64,000 nucleotides of DNA from Acidobacteriota bacterium (GTDB lineage: Bacteria; Acidobacteriota; Terriglobia; Terriglobales; Acidobacteriaceae), in NCBI GenBank assembly GCA_018268895.1, contig JAFDVP010000009.1, forward strand, positions 62,001-126,000, given 5' to 3'. The notes under the pieces were generated by a model, which did not search any database, had not been told where the DNA came from, and was given only the letters and a program-made list of their open reading frames with translations. Made by a program: the position numbers and the translations under genes. Within the stretch, counting starts at the first letter, position 1. Each line of letters opens with the position of its first letter. Shown in pieces: positions 46,370 through 54,554 of this stretch.

Positions 46370-47881
46370 ATGACGCAGTCGCGACGCGAGTTTTTGAAAA
46401 CTGCGATGAACGCAGGTATGGGAGCTGGCCTGGCATCGTTTGCCGATGCTGCCGAGGGGGTAACGCCTGCGCGTCAAGGTCGGGCGACGTCCGAGGCGGA
46501 GACGCGAAAGCCGAATATCCTTCTTCTGCTGCCGGACCAATGGCGGTTCGATTGGATGAGCACGAACCGCGAATTGGAGATCAGTACGCCGAATCTCGAC
46601 CGGCTGCGCTGTATGGGCACATCGTTTCCCAGCGCCTTCGTGGCATCGCCGTTGTGTGCTCCTTCGAGAGCGTGCCTGGCATCAGGTATGGAATACGACA
46701 GGGCAATGACACCGAATAACGATTGCGACTATCCGTATGCGGCGCTGCCGACGTTTTACTCGTCGCTGAGGGCGAGCGGATACCACGTGCTTGGTTGCGG
46801 TAAATTCGATCTGAACAAGGGCGCGGACTGGTGGGGGCTTGACGGAAAATGGCGCTTGAATGCGCTCGGTTTCTCCGACGGGATTAACAATGCAGGCAAG
46901 ATCGATCAGTTGATTGGCTATGAGTTGAACAACAACCATCCTGCTGACCCTTATCTCAGCTTTCTCGATCAAAGACGATTGCTTGAGGAACATCTCGACG
47001 ATTTGAAAAAGAGGATCAAGGGGCACTATGCGGCTACTTATCCGACCCCGCTGCCGGAGGAGGCATACTGCGATAACTGGCTTGCGGGGAATGGACTGAA
47101 GCTTCTGGACGAAGCGCCGAAGGATAAGCCCTGGTTTCTACAGGTGAACTGGACGGGACCGCATAATCCGGTGGACATAACGGCGCGGATGGAGACGGGA
47201 GCGCGCGGACTAAAAATGCCCAAGGTGAATGGAACGAATGAGTATGATGCCGCAACGAACCAGCGTATCCGGCAGAACTATACGGCGATGTGCAGCAATA
47301 TTGACCGAATGATCGGGCAGTATCTCGACAAGCTTTCGAGTATGGGGCAGCTTGAGAACACGGTAGTGATCTTCAGCAGCGACCATGGAGACATGCTTGG
47401 CGATCAGGGATTGTGGGGGAAGATCGTTCCATACCAGCCTTCGGCTTGTGTGCCGCTGATTGCCGTGGGGCCGGGGATCCGCAAGGGGACAAGTAGCCAT
47501 GCGTTGGTCAGTATCATGGACTTTGCTGCCACCTTCCTGGATTATGCAGGGCTGAAACCTTCAGCAACGATGGACAGCCGCTCGCTGCGGCCTCTGTTTG
47601 AAGGGAAAACGGAGACCCACCGCGAGGTGGTCTACTCGGGGCTGGGGGGATGGAGGATGGTCTGTGACGGCCGATACAAAGCGATTACAGGTTATGACGT
47701 GAAGTCGCGACATACGAAGCCAACCTGGACGATTTATTCGCGGGAGGTGAAAGGAACTCCGCCTGCCGTGTTTGATCTTGAGCAGGACCCATCGGAACAT
47801 GTCGATTTGTATGCCAAAATGCCGATGCGGGCAAAAAGTCTTTTGCAGCTACTCGAAGAACGAAGGACAGCCGCGGTATAG
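46370..47881 (+). CDS. Tat-exported sulfatase (S1 family, CAPSR)
   Basis: A 503-residue sulfatase with a canonical Tat motif (SRREFLK). The active-site motif is C96-A-P-S-R and metal ligands are in LLLPDQWRFD and FSSDHGDMLGDQG. It differs clearly from the preceding sulfatase in the N-terminal metal loop and overall sequence, so the two probably have different positional or sugar specificity. It starts 16 bp after the other sulfatase gene and completes the receptor-fucosidase-sulfatase-sulfatase run. Confidence 0.93.
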   Translation: MTQSRREFLKTAMNAGMGAGLASFADAAEGVTPARQGRATSEAETRKPNILLLLPDQWRFDWMSTNRELEISTPNLDRLRCMGTSFPSAFVASPLCAPSRACLASGMEYDRAMTPNNDCDYPYAALPTFYSSLRASGYHVLGCGKFDLNKGADWWGLDGKWRLNALGFSDGINNAGKIDQLIGYELNNNHPADPYLSFLDQRRLLEEHLDDLKKRIKGHYAATYPTPLPEEAYCDNWLAGNGLKLLDEAPKDKPWFLQVNWTGPHNPVDITARMETGARGLKMPKVNGTNEYDAATNQRIRQNYTAMCSNIDRMIGQYLDKLSSMGQLENTVVIFSSDHGDMLGDQGLWGKIVPYQPSACVPLIAVGPGIRKGTSSHALVSIMDFAATFLDYAGLKPSATMDSRSLRPLFEGKTETHREVVYSGLGGWRMVCDGRYKAITGYDVKSRHTKPTWTIYSREVKGTPPAVFDLEQDPSEHVDLYAKMPMRAKSLLQLLEERRTAAV

Positions 47882-47914
47882 TCGCTCGTTTCAGGCGGAG
47901 TGGCCGCTGCCGGG

Positions 47915-47942
47915 AAAGTGACGGGAGAGCAACCGTCACTTT
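47915..47942. terminator. Hairpin terminator at the end of the glycan locus
   Basis: AAAGTGACGG (47915-47924) and CCGTCACTTT (47933-47942) form a perfect 10-bp stem with an 8-base loop between convergent genes. Confidence 0.65.
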
Positions 47943-48034
47943 GCGAGCAATGATCATGCACGTCTGTTCAATCCGTTTCTGCCGGCAATTGCTGCAAACC
48001 TCTCAATCAGGCAAACCGTAGCGAAATGTAATTG

Positions 48035-48781
48035 TCAGGGTGTTTCGTCATTGCCCGTTTGTTGCAGCCTATCCCCGTTTGCAATTCGTTGCTTATAACG
48101 ATTTTCCGAGTAGAGATTCAGAGCATGGAAATTTTTGATCGTTACAGAACGTCGCTTGATCGTGACCATCCCGTCGTGCTGGAGACGCGCCAGTGCGCGA
48201 GAGACGACATCCCGCACGGAGCCGATACGGATCGCGATCTCATGATTGGAGAGGGCTAGCTTAAATGTTGAATGACCGCGTGCATCGACCCCAGCGCTCC
48301 TCGCTTCATTCAGCAGGAGCAAGGCAAGCCGTTGACCAACCTCGTGGAAGGACAATGCCTCTACCAGCTGAGCGTGCCGCCTCACTCGTCCTGCCATCAG
48401 CGTCAGCGCCTTAAGTGCGAAGGCCGGGTATTCCAGACAGAAAGCATGAATGTCCAGCTTGTTGATAAAGAGGACTTCGGTAGCCTCTTCGGCGATCGCA
48501 GAAGCTGGGTATGGCCCATTATCGAACACAGGGACCTCGCCAATGGTTGCGCCGGCGGTATCCACGTGCATGACTTGTTCGCGGCCTTCGGTATTGTGCC
48601 GGAAGACGCGCACTTTACCGCTTACAACTGCGAACAGCCCCTTTGCCGCATCACCGGAAAAGAACAGCATCTCCCCGGGTTGAAATTGCATTTCCGTGGC
48701 TCGCTGCGCAAGCCTGGCAATCCCTTCGAGATTGACTTCACTGAATAGGGTAGTGCGGCGTAACGCAGCGATCCTTTCCAT
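48035..48781 (-). CDS. Crp/Fnr family transcriptional regulator
   Basis: About 248 residues: an N-terminal cyclic-nucleotide-binding-type barrel (about 20-130; FQPGEMLFFSGDAAKGLFAVVSGKV) and a C-terminal helix-turn-helix (about 165-225; SNHEIAIRIGSVRDVVSRALARL). The four N-terminal Cys of oxygen-sensing Fnr are absent, so it is not an iron-sulfur Fnr. The start at 48781 has GGAGAG closely upstream. It is divergent from a cupin-DUF2249, oxidase and ferredoxin run, and a CTTGT-N5-ACAAG palindrome lies in the shared promoter. It likely controls them in response to redox, NO or energy state. Confidence 0.9.
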   Translation of the reverse strand: MERIAALRRTTLFSEVNLEGIARLAQRATEMQFQPGEMLFFSGDAAKGLFAVVSGKVRVFRHNTEGREQVMHVDTAGATIGEVPVFDNGPYPASAIAEEATEVLFINKLDIHAFCLEYPAFALKALTLMAGRVRRHAQLVEALSFHEVGQRLALLLLNEARSAGVDARGHSTFKLALSNHEIAIRIGSVRDVVSRALARLQHDGMVTIKRRSVTIKNFHALNLYSENRYKQRIANGDRLQQTGNDETP

Positions 48782-48804
48782 TTCTCTCTCCTGGCAACGC
48801 TTTC

Positions 48805-48819
48805 CTTGTACGACACAAG
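48805..48819. promoter_or_regulatory. Possible Crp/Fnr-type operator
   Basis: CTTGTACGACACAAG is a perfect 5-bp inverted repeat with a 5-base spacer in the 120-bp gap between the divergent Crp/Fnr gene and the cupin gene. The TTGT...ACAA arms resemble half-sites of Fnr/Dnr-like regulators, although the spacing is one base off the classic form. Confidence 0.4.
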
Positions 48820-48902
48820 TCATAGCACATCTGACGACCGCGGAGTAGTTTCGGTGTCAAAGCGAGAGAAGCAAACAGGCCGGATCTGATAGTGAGGGAA
48901 TG

Positions 48903-49502
48903 ATGCTCAAGCACAATCTAAACAATTTAATTGAATTCGACACACGCAGATTCAATCCCAAGGTCCTGGCCAACGACCAGGGTTACCGTATGGTGCTCCT
49001 GAGCATAAAGGCCGGCCAGTCCGTTCCCGAACACATGACATCGGGAAAGGTTACGGTATATGTCATTCGCGGAAGCATTACCTTCTATGAGCAGAATATC
49101 CCCTGCGAGATGCGTTCTGGAGAAGTGATCGGCATCGATGCCGGGGTCAAGCATCGTGTTGAAGCGCACGAAGATTCGGCACTTCTGGTGCTCGCGACGG
49201 GAGAAACAAGAAGAGAGCCTGTTGCCCTGGACGATGAGATCGACATCCGCGCGGTGCCGCGCCCGCAACGCCACCCACTCATCTTTGCGAAGTTCGATTC
49301 TTTGGCCGTGGGCGGTTCGTTCCGGTTGCTCAACGACCACGATCCCGTGCCCTTAAGTCAGCAGTTCGAGAGTTTCCGGCGTGGGCAAGCAGCGTGGGAA
49401 TATCTTGAGCGCGGCCCCAATAATTTTCGTATAAGAATTACGAAGATATCTTCTCAGAATACGCCGGACACCTTGCTTGCAAGCGCCCGATCGCCAGCTT
49501 GA
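48903..49502 (+). CDS. Cupin plus DUF2249 domain protein
   Basis: About 199 residues. The N-terminal half is a small cupin barrel (SVPEHMTSGKVTVYVIRGSI, DAGVKHRVEAHEDS). The C-terminal half (from about 115; DEIDIRAVPRPQRHPLIFAK to YLERGPNNFRIRITKI) matches the DUF2249 domain, which is often found near respiratory and nitrogen-oxide genes. It is the first gene of the plus-strand run leading to the oxidase. ATG 48903 has better spacing to GAGGG than the ATG three bases earlier. The function is unknown; a role in sensing or binding a small respiratory ligand is a guess. Confidence 0.8.
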   Translation: MLKHNLNNLIEFDTRRFNPKVLANDQGYRMVLLSIKAGQSVPEHMTSGKVTVYVIRGSITFYEQNIPCEMRSGEVIGIDAGVKHRVEAHEDSALLVLATGETRREPVALDDEIDIRAVPRPQRHPLIFAKFDSLAVGGSFRLLNDHDPVPLSQQFESFRRGQAAWEYLERGPNNFRIRITKISSQNTPDTLLASARSPA

Positions 49503-49553
49503 ACCAGAGATCGCGCAGTAGAGCCGTGTCAATCCAAGTCATAAGGGGAAGTG

Positions 49554-51209
49554 ATGGCAACGACACCAGTAATAGCGTCAGCCCTACCGGCAAGAAATTA
49601 TCTCAATAACGGATTTGGTCTTAAATCATGGCTACTTACGCAAGACCATAAGCGTATCGCCATTCTCTATGTCCTCACGACGAGCTTTTTCTTCACTATT
49701 GGAGGACTGGCCGCAGCCCTGATCCGGTTGGAATTGCTGACTCCCGCAGGCGACCTTATGGCTGCCGACACCTATAACAAGCTGTTCTCCATTCACGGCA
49801 TCATCATGGTCTTTTTCTTCCTGGTGCCGGTGGCGCCGGCGGTGCTGGGAAATTTTCTGATACCTCTGATGATTGGCGCTCGGGATGTCGCCTTCCCGAA
49901 GATCAATCTTCTGAGCTGGTATCTCTTCGTTATTGGAGGCAGCATTGAACTATGTTCGATGGTCACCGGCGGCGTGGATACGGGGTGGACCTTCACTACT
50001 CCCCTCAGTACGCATTACCTGAACAGTAATGTCGTCAGCGCGGCCATGGGGATCTTTGTTGCAGGATTTTCTTCCATACTGACTGGCGTCAATTTCATCG
50101 TTACGATTCACCGAATGCGCGCCCCGGGAATGACCTGGTTCCGGTTGCCGCTCTTCGTCTGGTCCTATTACGCGACGTCGATTATCTTCGTTCTTGGAAC
50201 GCCGGTCGTCGCGATAACGTTAGTGCTGGTTGTGTTGGAACGTGTCTTTGGAATAGGCGTTTTCAACCCTGCGTTGGGGGGAGACCCACTCCTGTTCCAG
50301 CATCTGTTCTGGTTCTATTCCCATCCCGCCGTATACATCATGATCTTGCCGGGAATGGGAATCATGTCCGAGGTGATTGCGTGCTTCTGCAGGAAGCGTG
50401 TCTTCGGCTATACCGCAGTCGCATTTTCATCGGTCGCTATCGCTATCTTTAGCTTCTTCGTGTGGGCTCACCATATGTTCATTATGGGCATATCGAACTA
50501 TTCGGCTTTGATGTTTTCGCTGATGAGTATGCTGGTCGCCATCCCTTCCGCAATCAAAGTGTTTAACTGGTCGGCGACGATGTACCGGGGCTCCATCAGC
50601 TTTACCACTCCCATGCTCTATGCTTTTGGTTTCATCGGACTTTTTACGATGGGCGGCATGACAGGGGTGATGCTCGCCTCTCTGGGCATGGATATCCAAC
50701 TGACCGAGACCTATTTCATTGTGGCCCATTTCCACTACGTCATGGTGGGCGGCATGATCAGCGCTTACATGGCCGGGTTGCATTTCTGGTGGCCAAAGAT
50801 GACAGGAAGAATGTATTCAGAGCAGTTGGGGAAGCTCGCTGCCAGCACGCTTTTTATCGGCTTCAACCTGACATTCTTTCCGCAGTTTGTTCTTGGCTAT
50901 CTTGGCATGCCTCGGCGCTATCATTCCTATCCGCCGGAGTTCCAGGTGCTGAACGCCCTTTCAACTGCCGGCGCATCGATCCTCGCTATTGGTTATCTGT
51001 TGCCCGCGGTCTATCTCCTCTGGTCGTTGAAGTACGGAAAGATAGCAGGGAGCAATCCATGGCGAGCGGCAGGGCTGGAATGGACAGTGCAATCGCCCCC
51101 CGTCACCGAAAACTTCCTGCAAACCCCGGTTGTTACAAGGGAGGCTTACGACTATGCAGAGATTGACAATCCAACCGTGGTAGCCAGTGAGTCGATCGCA
51201 GCGTCCTGA
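49554..51209 (+). CDS. ctaD: Haem-copper oxidase subunit I, A2 type
   Basis: A 551-residue membrane protein with at least 12 helices. All cofactor ligands are visible: low-spin haem His in [12 protein letters not shown], Cu-B His and cross-link Tyr in FYSHPAVY, the His pair in WAHHMF, and both haem His in [10 protein letters not shown]. The YSHPAVY form, lacking the Glu of HPEVY, marks the A2 subclass of oxidases. It reduces O2 to water and pumps protons. Subunits II and III, normally adjacent, are missing; the neighbours are a cupin-DUF2249 gene (52 bp upstream) and a ferredoxin (36 bp downstream). It must use subunits encoded elsewhere, or work in an unusual complex. ATG 49554 follows AGGGGAAG. 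Confidence 0.93.
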   Translation: MATTPVIASALPARNYLNNGFGLKSWLLTQDHKRIAILYVLTTSFFFTIGGLAAALIRLELLTPAGDLMAADTYNKLFSIHGIIMVFFFLVPVAPAVLGNFLIPLMIGARDVAFPKINLLSWYLFVIGGSIELCSMVTGGVDTGWTFTTPLSTHYLNSNVVSAAMGIFVAGFSSILTGVNFIVTIHRMRAPGMTWFRLPLFVWSYYATSIIFVLGTPVVAITLVLVVLERVFGIGVFNPALGGDPLLFQHLFWFYSHPAVYIMILPGMGIMSEVIACFCRKRVFGYTAVAFSSVAIAIFSFFVWAHHMFIMGISNYSALMFSLMSMLVAIPSAIKVFNWSATMYRGSISFTTPMLYAFGFIGLFTMGGMTGVMLASLGMDIQLTETYFIVAHFHYVMVGGMISAYMAGLHFWWPKMTGRMYSEQLGKLAASTLFIGFNLTFFPQFVLGYLGMPRRYHSYPPEFQVLNALSTAGASILAIGYLLPAVYLLWSLKYGKIAGSNPWRAAGLEWTVQSPPVTENFLQTPVVTREAYDYAEIDNPTVVASESIAAS

Positions 51210-51245
51210 GTAATGTCAGGCTACAGACGGGAGAAGGGTAAATCT

Positions 51246-51509
51246 ATGGCATTTGTTATCGCCGAGCCATGCATTGGGACAAAAGACACCGCATGTGTCG
51301 ATGCGTGCCCGGTAGACTGCATTCACCCGAAGAAGAGCGAAGAAGACTTTGGCGAAAGCCCCATGCTGTTCATCAATCCTGTTGAATGTATCGACTGCGG
51401 TGCCTGCGTACCTGCCTGCCCAGTAGCGGCGATCTATGCCGAAGGCGATGTGCCCGATCGATGGGAAAAGTATGTGCGGATCAATGCAGAGCACTATGTA
51501 ACAAAGTAG
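51246..51509 (+). CDS. Seven-iron type ferredoxin
   Basis: An 87-residue ferredoxin with two cluster-binding regions: C-x7-C-x3-CP (CIGTKDTACVDACP, likely a 3Fe-4S or 4Fe-4S site) and C-x2-C-x2-C-x3-CP (CIDCGACVPACP). It resembles the FdxA/FdxC-type proteins of actinobacteria and Thermus. The ATG at 51246 is preferred since GGAGAAGGG lies upstream and MAFVIAEPCIG is the usual N-terminus. Its position right behind the oxidase gene suggests co-expression, perhaps as an electron carrier in the same low-oxygen or stress response. Confidence 0.95.
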   Translation: MAFVIAEPCIGTKDTACVDACPVDCIHPKKSEEDFGESPMLFINPVECIDCGACVPACPVAAIYAEGDVPDRWEKYVRINAEHYVTK

Positions 51510-51761
51510 ATGGAGTGCCCGCGCTACCATCGACACTGAGACGCCCGGCACCAGCGTCTCCTCCACAATCCGGCAACGTCCTCCGGCGTACGAAAGCTCC
51601 GTGCTCGCTCCGGCCGCGCGCTTGCTGCAACATCCAACTCCACCCTAAATCCCTCCACCGAAACGGCAACCACGCCATCCCTCATGAGGAGACCGCCTGA
51701 ACAATGCATCCCCGCCTATACGGCCTTCGTTGACGCTTACAGTTAAGAGTGAGGTTTTTAC
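51510..51761. other. Intergenic region after the ferredoxin
   Basis: No gene was recognised. A minus-strand frame of about 60 codons (51524-51709) has plausible composition but matches nothing I know. This marks the beginning of a rearranged region. Confidence 0.3.
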
Positions 51762-51960
51762 TGTCCGATTCGTTGGATGAGCTCCTCGCATCGATGGGTC
51801 GCAGGTTCCGCATTGCGTTTTACACTGGCGTTCTCCATGGCTTGGAGGTCATGGGCTTTTGGGAGACACCATGCGAGGAACAATCGTTCTAATGGTATTT
51901 GTGAGTGCGAGCCTGACTTGGGGCCAGCAGGCGACGCAGTTGCCCGCCGAATGGGATGAC
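51762..51960 (+). pseudogene. Partial copy of the upstream region and 5' end of the creatininase-family gene
   Basis: This stretch is a diverged direct copy of 54555-54760. It includes about 110 bp of noncoding leader and then ATG 51871 followed by MRGTIVLMVFVSASLTWGQQ, the signal peptide of the creatininase-family protein that starts at 54676. Similarity ends near 51957 within AEWDD, after about 29 codons, and the frame then leaves the gene. It is a truncated duplicate, not a working gene. The downstream copy has a 12-13-base insertion in the leader near 54592. Confidence 0.8.
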
Positions 51961-52183
51961 CGGGGTAAGCCCAGATATGAGAATGGCAGTCGACCAGCAA
52001 CATGTTCGTTCCTCCGATGCATCGAATAGCCAATACTCTAGAGGTTGGTCACTGCCTCTGCATCGTTTCGAAGCTAAGCTTGCGTCAGCCTGTCCGAATA
52101 ATCGGATGCTGTATATCTCATCAAGCCCATATCGGGCTAAGCTACAAAAAGAGTCAGCACTGCCATATTGAGAGAAGGTTGGG

Positions 52184-52831
52184 ATGTCAAAGGTTCGCGT
52201 CGCGGGATTTAGCGTTTCATTGGATGGTTTCGGCGCTGGGATCGAACAGAGCCTAAACGATCCGCTGGGTAAGCGGGGGACTGAGCTTTTTCAGTGGTAC
52301 TTTCACACGAAGACCTTTTGCTCCATGCTCGGGCGGGAGGGGGGAACCACAGGGGATGTGGACGATATGTTCGCTCACCGGGCGATGGAGAACTTCGGCG
52401 CCTTCATCCTCGGCCGCAATATGTTCGGTCCGGTGCGAGGCCCTTGGCCGGACGATTCATGGAAGGGCTGGTGGGGTGACAATCCGCCGTACCACGCATC
52501 TACCTTCGTTCTCACGCACTACAAGCGTGAACCTCTGGTGATGGAAGGGGGAACGACCTTCCACTTTGTCACGGGCGGATTCGAGGAAGCGCTGGTCCTT
52601 GCGAAGAAGGCTGCCGGAAGCAAAGACATCAAGATCGGAGGCGGCGCGGCAACAGTGCGGCAATATCTAAGAGCTGGCCTGATCGACTCTCTCCACATCG
52701 CTTCGGTACCCGTTCTCCTCGGTCAAGGAGAACCGCTGTTCAATGGCCTGGACCTTCATGCGTTGGGGTTTTCGTTAGCCGAACGCGAAACTTCGGAATC
52801 CGCGACCCATCTTGTGTTCGAGAGGGCGTAG
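52184..52831 (+). CDS. RibD C-terminal/dihydrofolate-reductase-like protein
   Basis: A 215-residue protein of the RibD C-terminal (DHFR-fold) family: VRVAGFSVSLDGFGAG at the N-terminus, AFILGRNMFG, VLTHYKREPL, and the nucleotide-binding IKIGGGAATVRQYLRAGLID. Such stand-alone proteins are NADPH-dependent reductases of unknown substrate and often sit in accessory DNA. AGAAGG precedes the ATG. The gene lies between a truncated gene copy and a toxin-antitoxin pair, in a rearranged region. Confidence 0.88.
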   Translation: MSKVRVAGFSVSLDGFGAGIEQSLNDPLGKRGTELFQWYFHTKTFCSMLGREGGTTGDVDDMFAHRAMENFGAFILGRNMFGPVRGPWPDDSWKGWWGDNPPYHASTFVLTHYKREPLVMEGGTTFHFVTGGFEEALVLAKKAAGSKDIKIGGGAATVRQYLRAGLIDSLHIASVPVLLGQGEPLFNGLDLHALGFSLAERETSESATHLVFERA

Positions 52832-52901
52832 AGACAGGGCTTCCGGCAACGGCCGCGTGCAGAATGGTCATATTTGAAGGCGTTGGATGCACCTGAGAAT
52901 A

Positions 52902-53342
52902 CTATGGGCTTGGTCTGATGACGGTGAAGCCGGCTTGGGATGCAGCTTCGCAAAGCCGTACATCTCCCGCGATGAAGGTTCGGCGGGCAGGTTTTTGCTG
53001 ACACCAAACCATCGCGGCGGCGAGTTGCAAACTGTCGGCAGCTCGCATGGAATACGTGTCGAGCAAGCTCTCTGCTTGATCGCGCAGCTTGTCGCTTGGG
53101 AGAATTTCACGCCACCCGTGGCTAATGACGAGTAGTCGATCGAGCGCAGCTTGTTTAGAAGCATCGTTCAAACCGCCACCGCGATGCAGACGTGTTATGG
53201 CACTGTGGATCTCAACCGCGGTGGCCCACCAGACGACAGGCGCAAACTGCTTCGCAAGAGTACGGGCAGGGTTACTGGTCTGCTCCTGAACGCAAAGCGG
53301 GATCAGGGCGCTTGAATCCCAAAAGGCAGTAGTTTGTTTCAC
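52902..53342 (-). CDS. vapC: PIN domain toxin (VapC-like)
   Basis: A 146-residue PIN-domain ribonuclease. The acidic residues expected for Mg binding are in FWDSSALIPL (Asp), TAVEIHSAI (Glu), RAADSLQLAAA (Asp) and FIAGDVRLCEAA (Asp). It would cleave RNA when the antitoxin is lost. The GTG start overlaps the TGA of the antitoxin gene (GTGA), so the pair is translationally coupled in the usual antitoxin-first order. Toxin-antitoxin pairs are common in genomic islands, which fits the local context. Confidence 0.92.
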   Translation of the reverse strand: MKQTTAFWDSSALIPLCVQEQTSNPARTLAKQFAPVVWWATAVEIHSAITRLHRGGGLNDASKQAALDRLLVISHGWREILPSDKLRDQAESLLDTYSMRAADSLQLAAAMVWCQQKPARRTFIAGDVRLCEAASQAGFTVIRPSP

Positions 53343-53629
53343 CGGCCTTCATCCCTCTCGTCCAGGATTGCCTGCGTTCCGGTGGTGCCGTGTACGGTTG
53401 CCTTGGGCATTTTCCAAAGTCGGTCGATGTTCAGGGGCTTCTCGGGCAAACGCATTGCTCCGGCAGCAACCAAGGCCAGATCCGCTTCACTGGCATCGTC
53501 AGAGGAGAAAGGAATCAGTTTAGCGACAGGAAGGTTCCGATCTCGAATGACGACGACTTCGCCTGCTTTTGCAAAAGACAGATACGTGCTGAGCCGGTTC
53601 TTCAGTTCCGCTATATTGACGCTACGCAT
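53339..53629 (-). CDS. Phd/YefM-type antitoxin
   Basis: A 96-residue antitoxin. The N-terminal part MRSVNIAELKNRLSTYLSFA followed by GEVVVIRDRNLPVAKLIP is the classic Phd/YefM DNA-binding fold; the C-terminal part is toxin-binding and poorly conserved. The ATG at 53629 is fixed by GGAGGG just upstream; the frame extends further but without a good start. A palindrome overlapping the -10 box suggests autoregulation. Confidence 0.9.
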   Translation of the reverse strand: MRSVNIAELKNRLSTYLSFAKAGEVVVIRDRNLPVAKLIPFSSDDASEADLALVAAGAMRLPEKPLNIDRLWKMPKATVHGTTGTQAILDERDEGR

Positions 53630-53642
53630 GATGCCCTCCACG

Positions 53643-53657
53643 TGGCTATTATAGCCA
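53643..53657 (-). promoter_or_regulatory. Autoregulatory operator and -10 box of the toxin-antitoxin pair
   Basis: TGGCTA-TTA-TAGCCA is a perfect inverted repeat (53643-53648 with 53652-53657). Read on the minus strand it contains TATAAT (53653-53648), a perfect -10 element 18 bases before the antitoxin start. Binding here would block RNA polymerase, as expected for Phd/YefM operators. Confidence 0.65.
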
Positions 53658-53688
53658 TAACCGTATCCCGCGGACATGAGCACACATT

Positions 53689-53858
53689 CGAGACTTCTGG
53701 TTCCACGATCTGCGTCACACCTTGCCTTCGGGTACATGATGAACGGCGGCGATCTTTACGAACTGGCAAAGCTTCTCGGTCACGCCAACATCAAGATGAC
53801 CGAGCGTTATGCCAAGCTGGTACGAGTGCACATCACCAAGACAGCGCACACCGCCTGA
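53689..53858 (+). pseudogene. Tyrosine recombinase (integrase) C-terminal remnant, frameshifted
   Basis: One frame encodes DFWFHDLRHT (box II HxLR) and a second, shifted by one base near 53718, continues with FGYMMNGGDLYELAKLLGHA and then TERYAKL, the second catalytic His (LGHA) and Tyr (TERYA) of a phage-type integrase. The N-terminal domains are missing. It is a dead fragment that marks past integration and lies 71 bp from a tRNA-like remnant. Confidence 0.85.
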
Positions 53859-53929
53859 TCGCGATGTGCGCTATTTGTACGCTGACTTGAATTATCAACT
53901 CTTTGGTTACCACTAAGTCTTTTATAATG

Positions 53930-54007
53930 TGGTGGTCAGAGACGGGATCGAACCGCCGACGCCGGCCTTTTCAGGGCCACCTTCCAATTGTGCTAAGCGG
54001 TCTAGAA
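53930..54007 (-). pseudogene. tRNA-Phe(GAA)-like pseudogene with intact 3' half
   Basis: Read on the minus strand, the 3' part folds as a tRNA: anticodon stem TGGCC/GGCCG with loop CTGAAAA (anticodon GAA at 53972-53970), a 5-base variable loop, T stem GGCGG/CCGTC with loop TTCGATC, acceptor 3' strand TCTGACC, then discriminator A and CCA ending at 53930. The D arm is only partly preserved (CTT/AAG) and the 5' acceptor strand does not pair. It is therefore not a working tRNA. A preserved tRNA 3' end beside an integrase fragment is the usual mark of an attachment site. Confidence 0.75.
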
Positions 54008-54554
54008 TGAATTAAGTATTTGAATATAAATAGCTTATTCACTAATCGATATGGGATCACGTAGGCCCCCCTGGGATCTTTTCGGTTCCTCGACGTACGC
54101 TAGTGGTACGTCGCCAGGTGAATCCCATCCCAGATGGCCTTCTCAGATCACTTCTGCATCTGATCTGCGAGTAAGATCGTGGCGCCGTTCTTTGGGATTT
54201 ATCCCATGGTCTACGAATTGTGCCTCCATCAGCCGTACCAGATGCGCAGGCCCTCAGAGTACACACACGAGAACTGTCAAGCATTACTCAGGCCGCCTGC
54301 TAGTATCGCTTTTACCTGACACGCGAATTGGCGAATATTGCTTCTTGGTGGCCAGGTGTGACGATGCTCGCGCCATGTCCACTGATTTGATCGCAGCGGG
54401 TCTTATGGCACAGGTTGCGCTGTCGTCTGACATGCATGGAGTCCTCATCTCGAACTGTAAGGCGATACGCCCGAGAAAGCACGGCGAAGATGGCTTCAAC
54501 TGAAGAATTCCGTTACGACTTGAAGCCGAAGAGCTGCCTTAGAGGAGTTCTTAT
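54008..54554. other. Unassigned region in the island scar
   Basis: A 150-codon plus-strand frame (54051-54503) spans most of this region, but the product is rich in Ser, Arg and Pro in its first half and matches no family I know; the second half (LLPDTRIGEYCFLVARCDDA) looks more protein-like. No ribosome site decides a start. I regard it as probable debris. Confidence 0.3.

Noticed and set aside
51524..51709. 61-codon minus-strand frame after the ferredoxin
   Set aside because: Composition is plausible, but there is no clear ribosome site or family match, and it lies in a rearranged region.
53930..54007. Functional tRNA-Phe
   Set aside because: The 5' acceptor strand does not pair with the 3' strand and the D arm is incomplete, so it is called a pseudogene.
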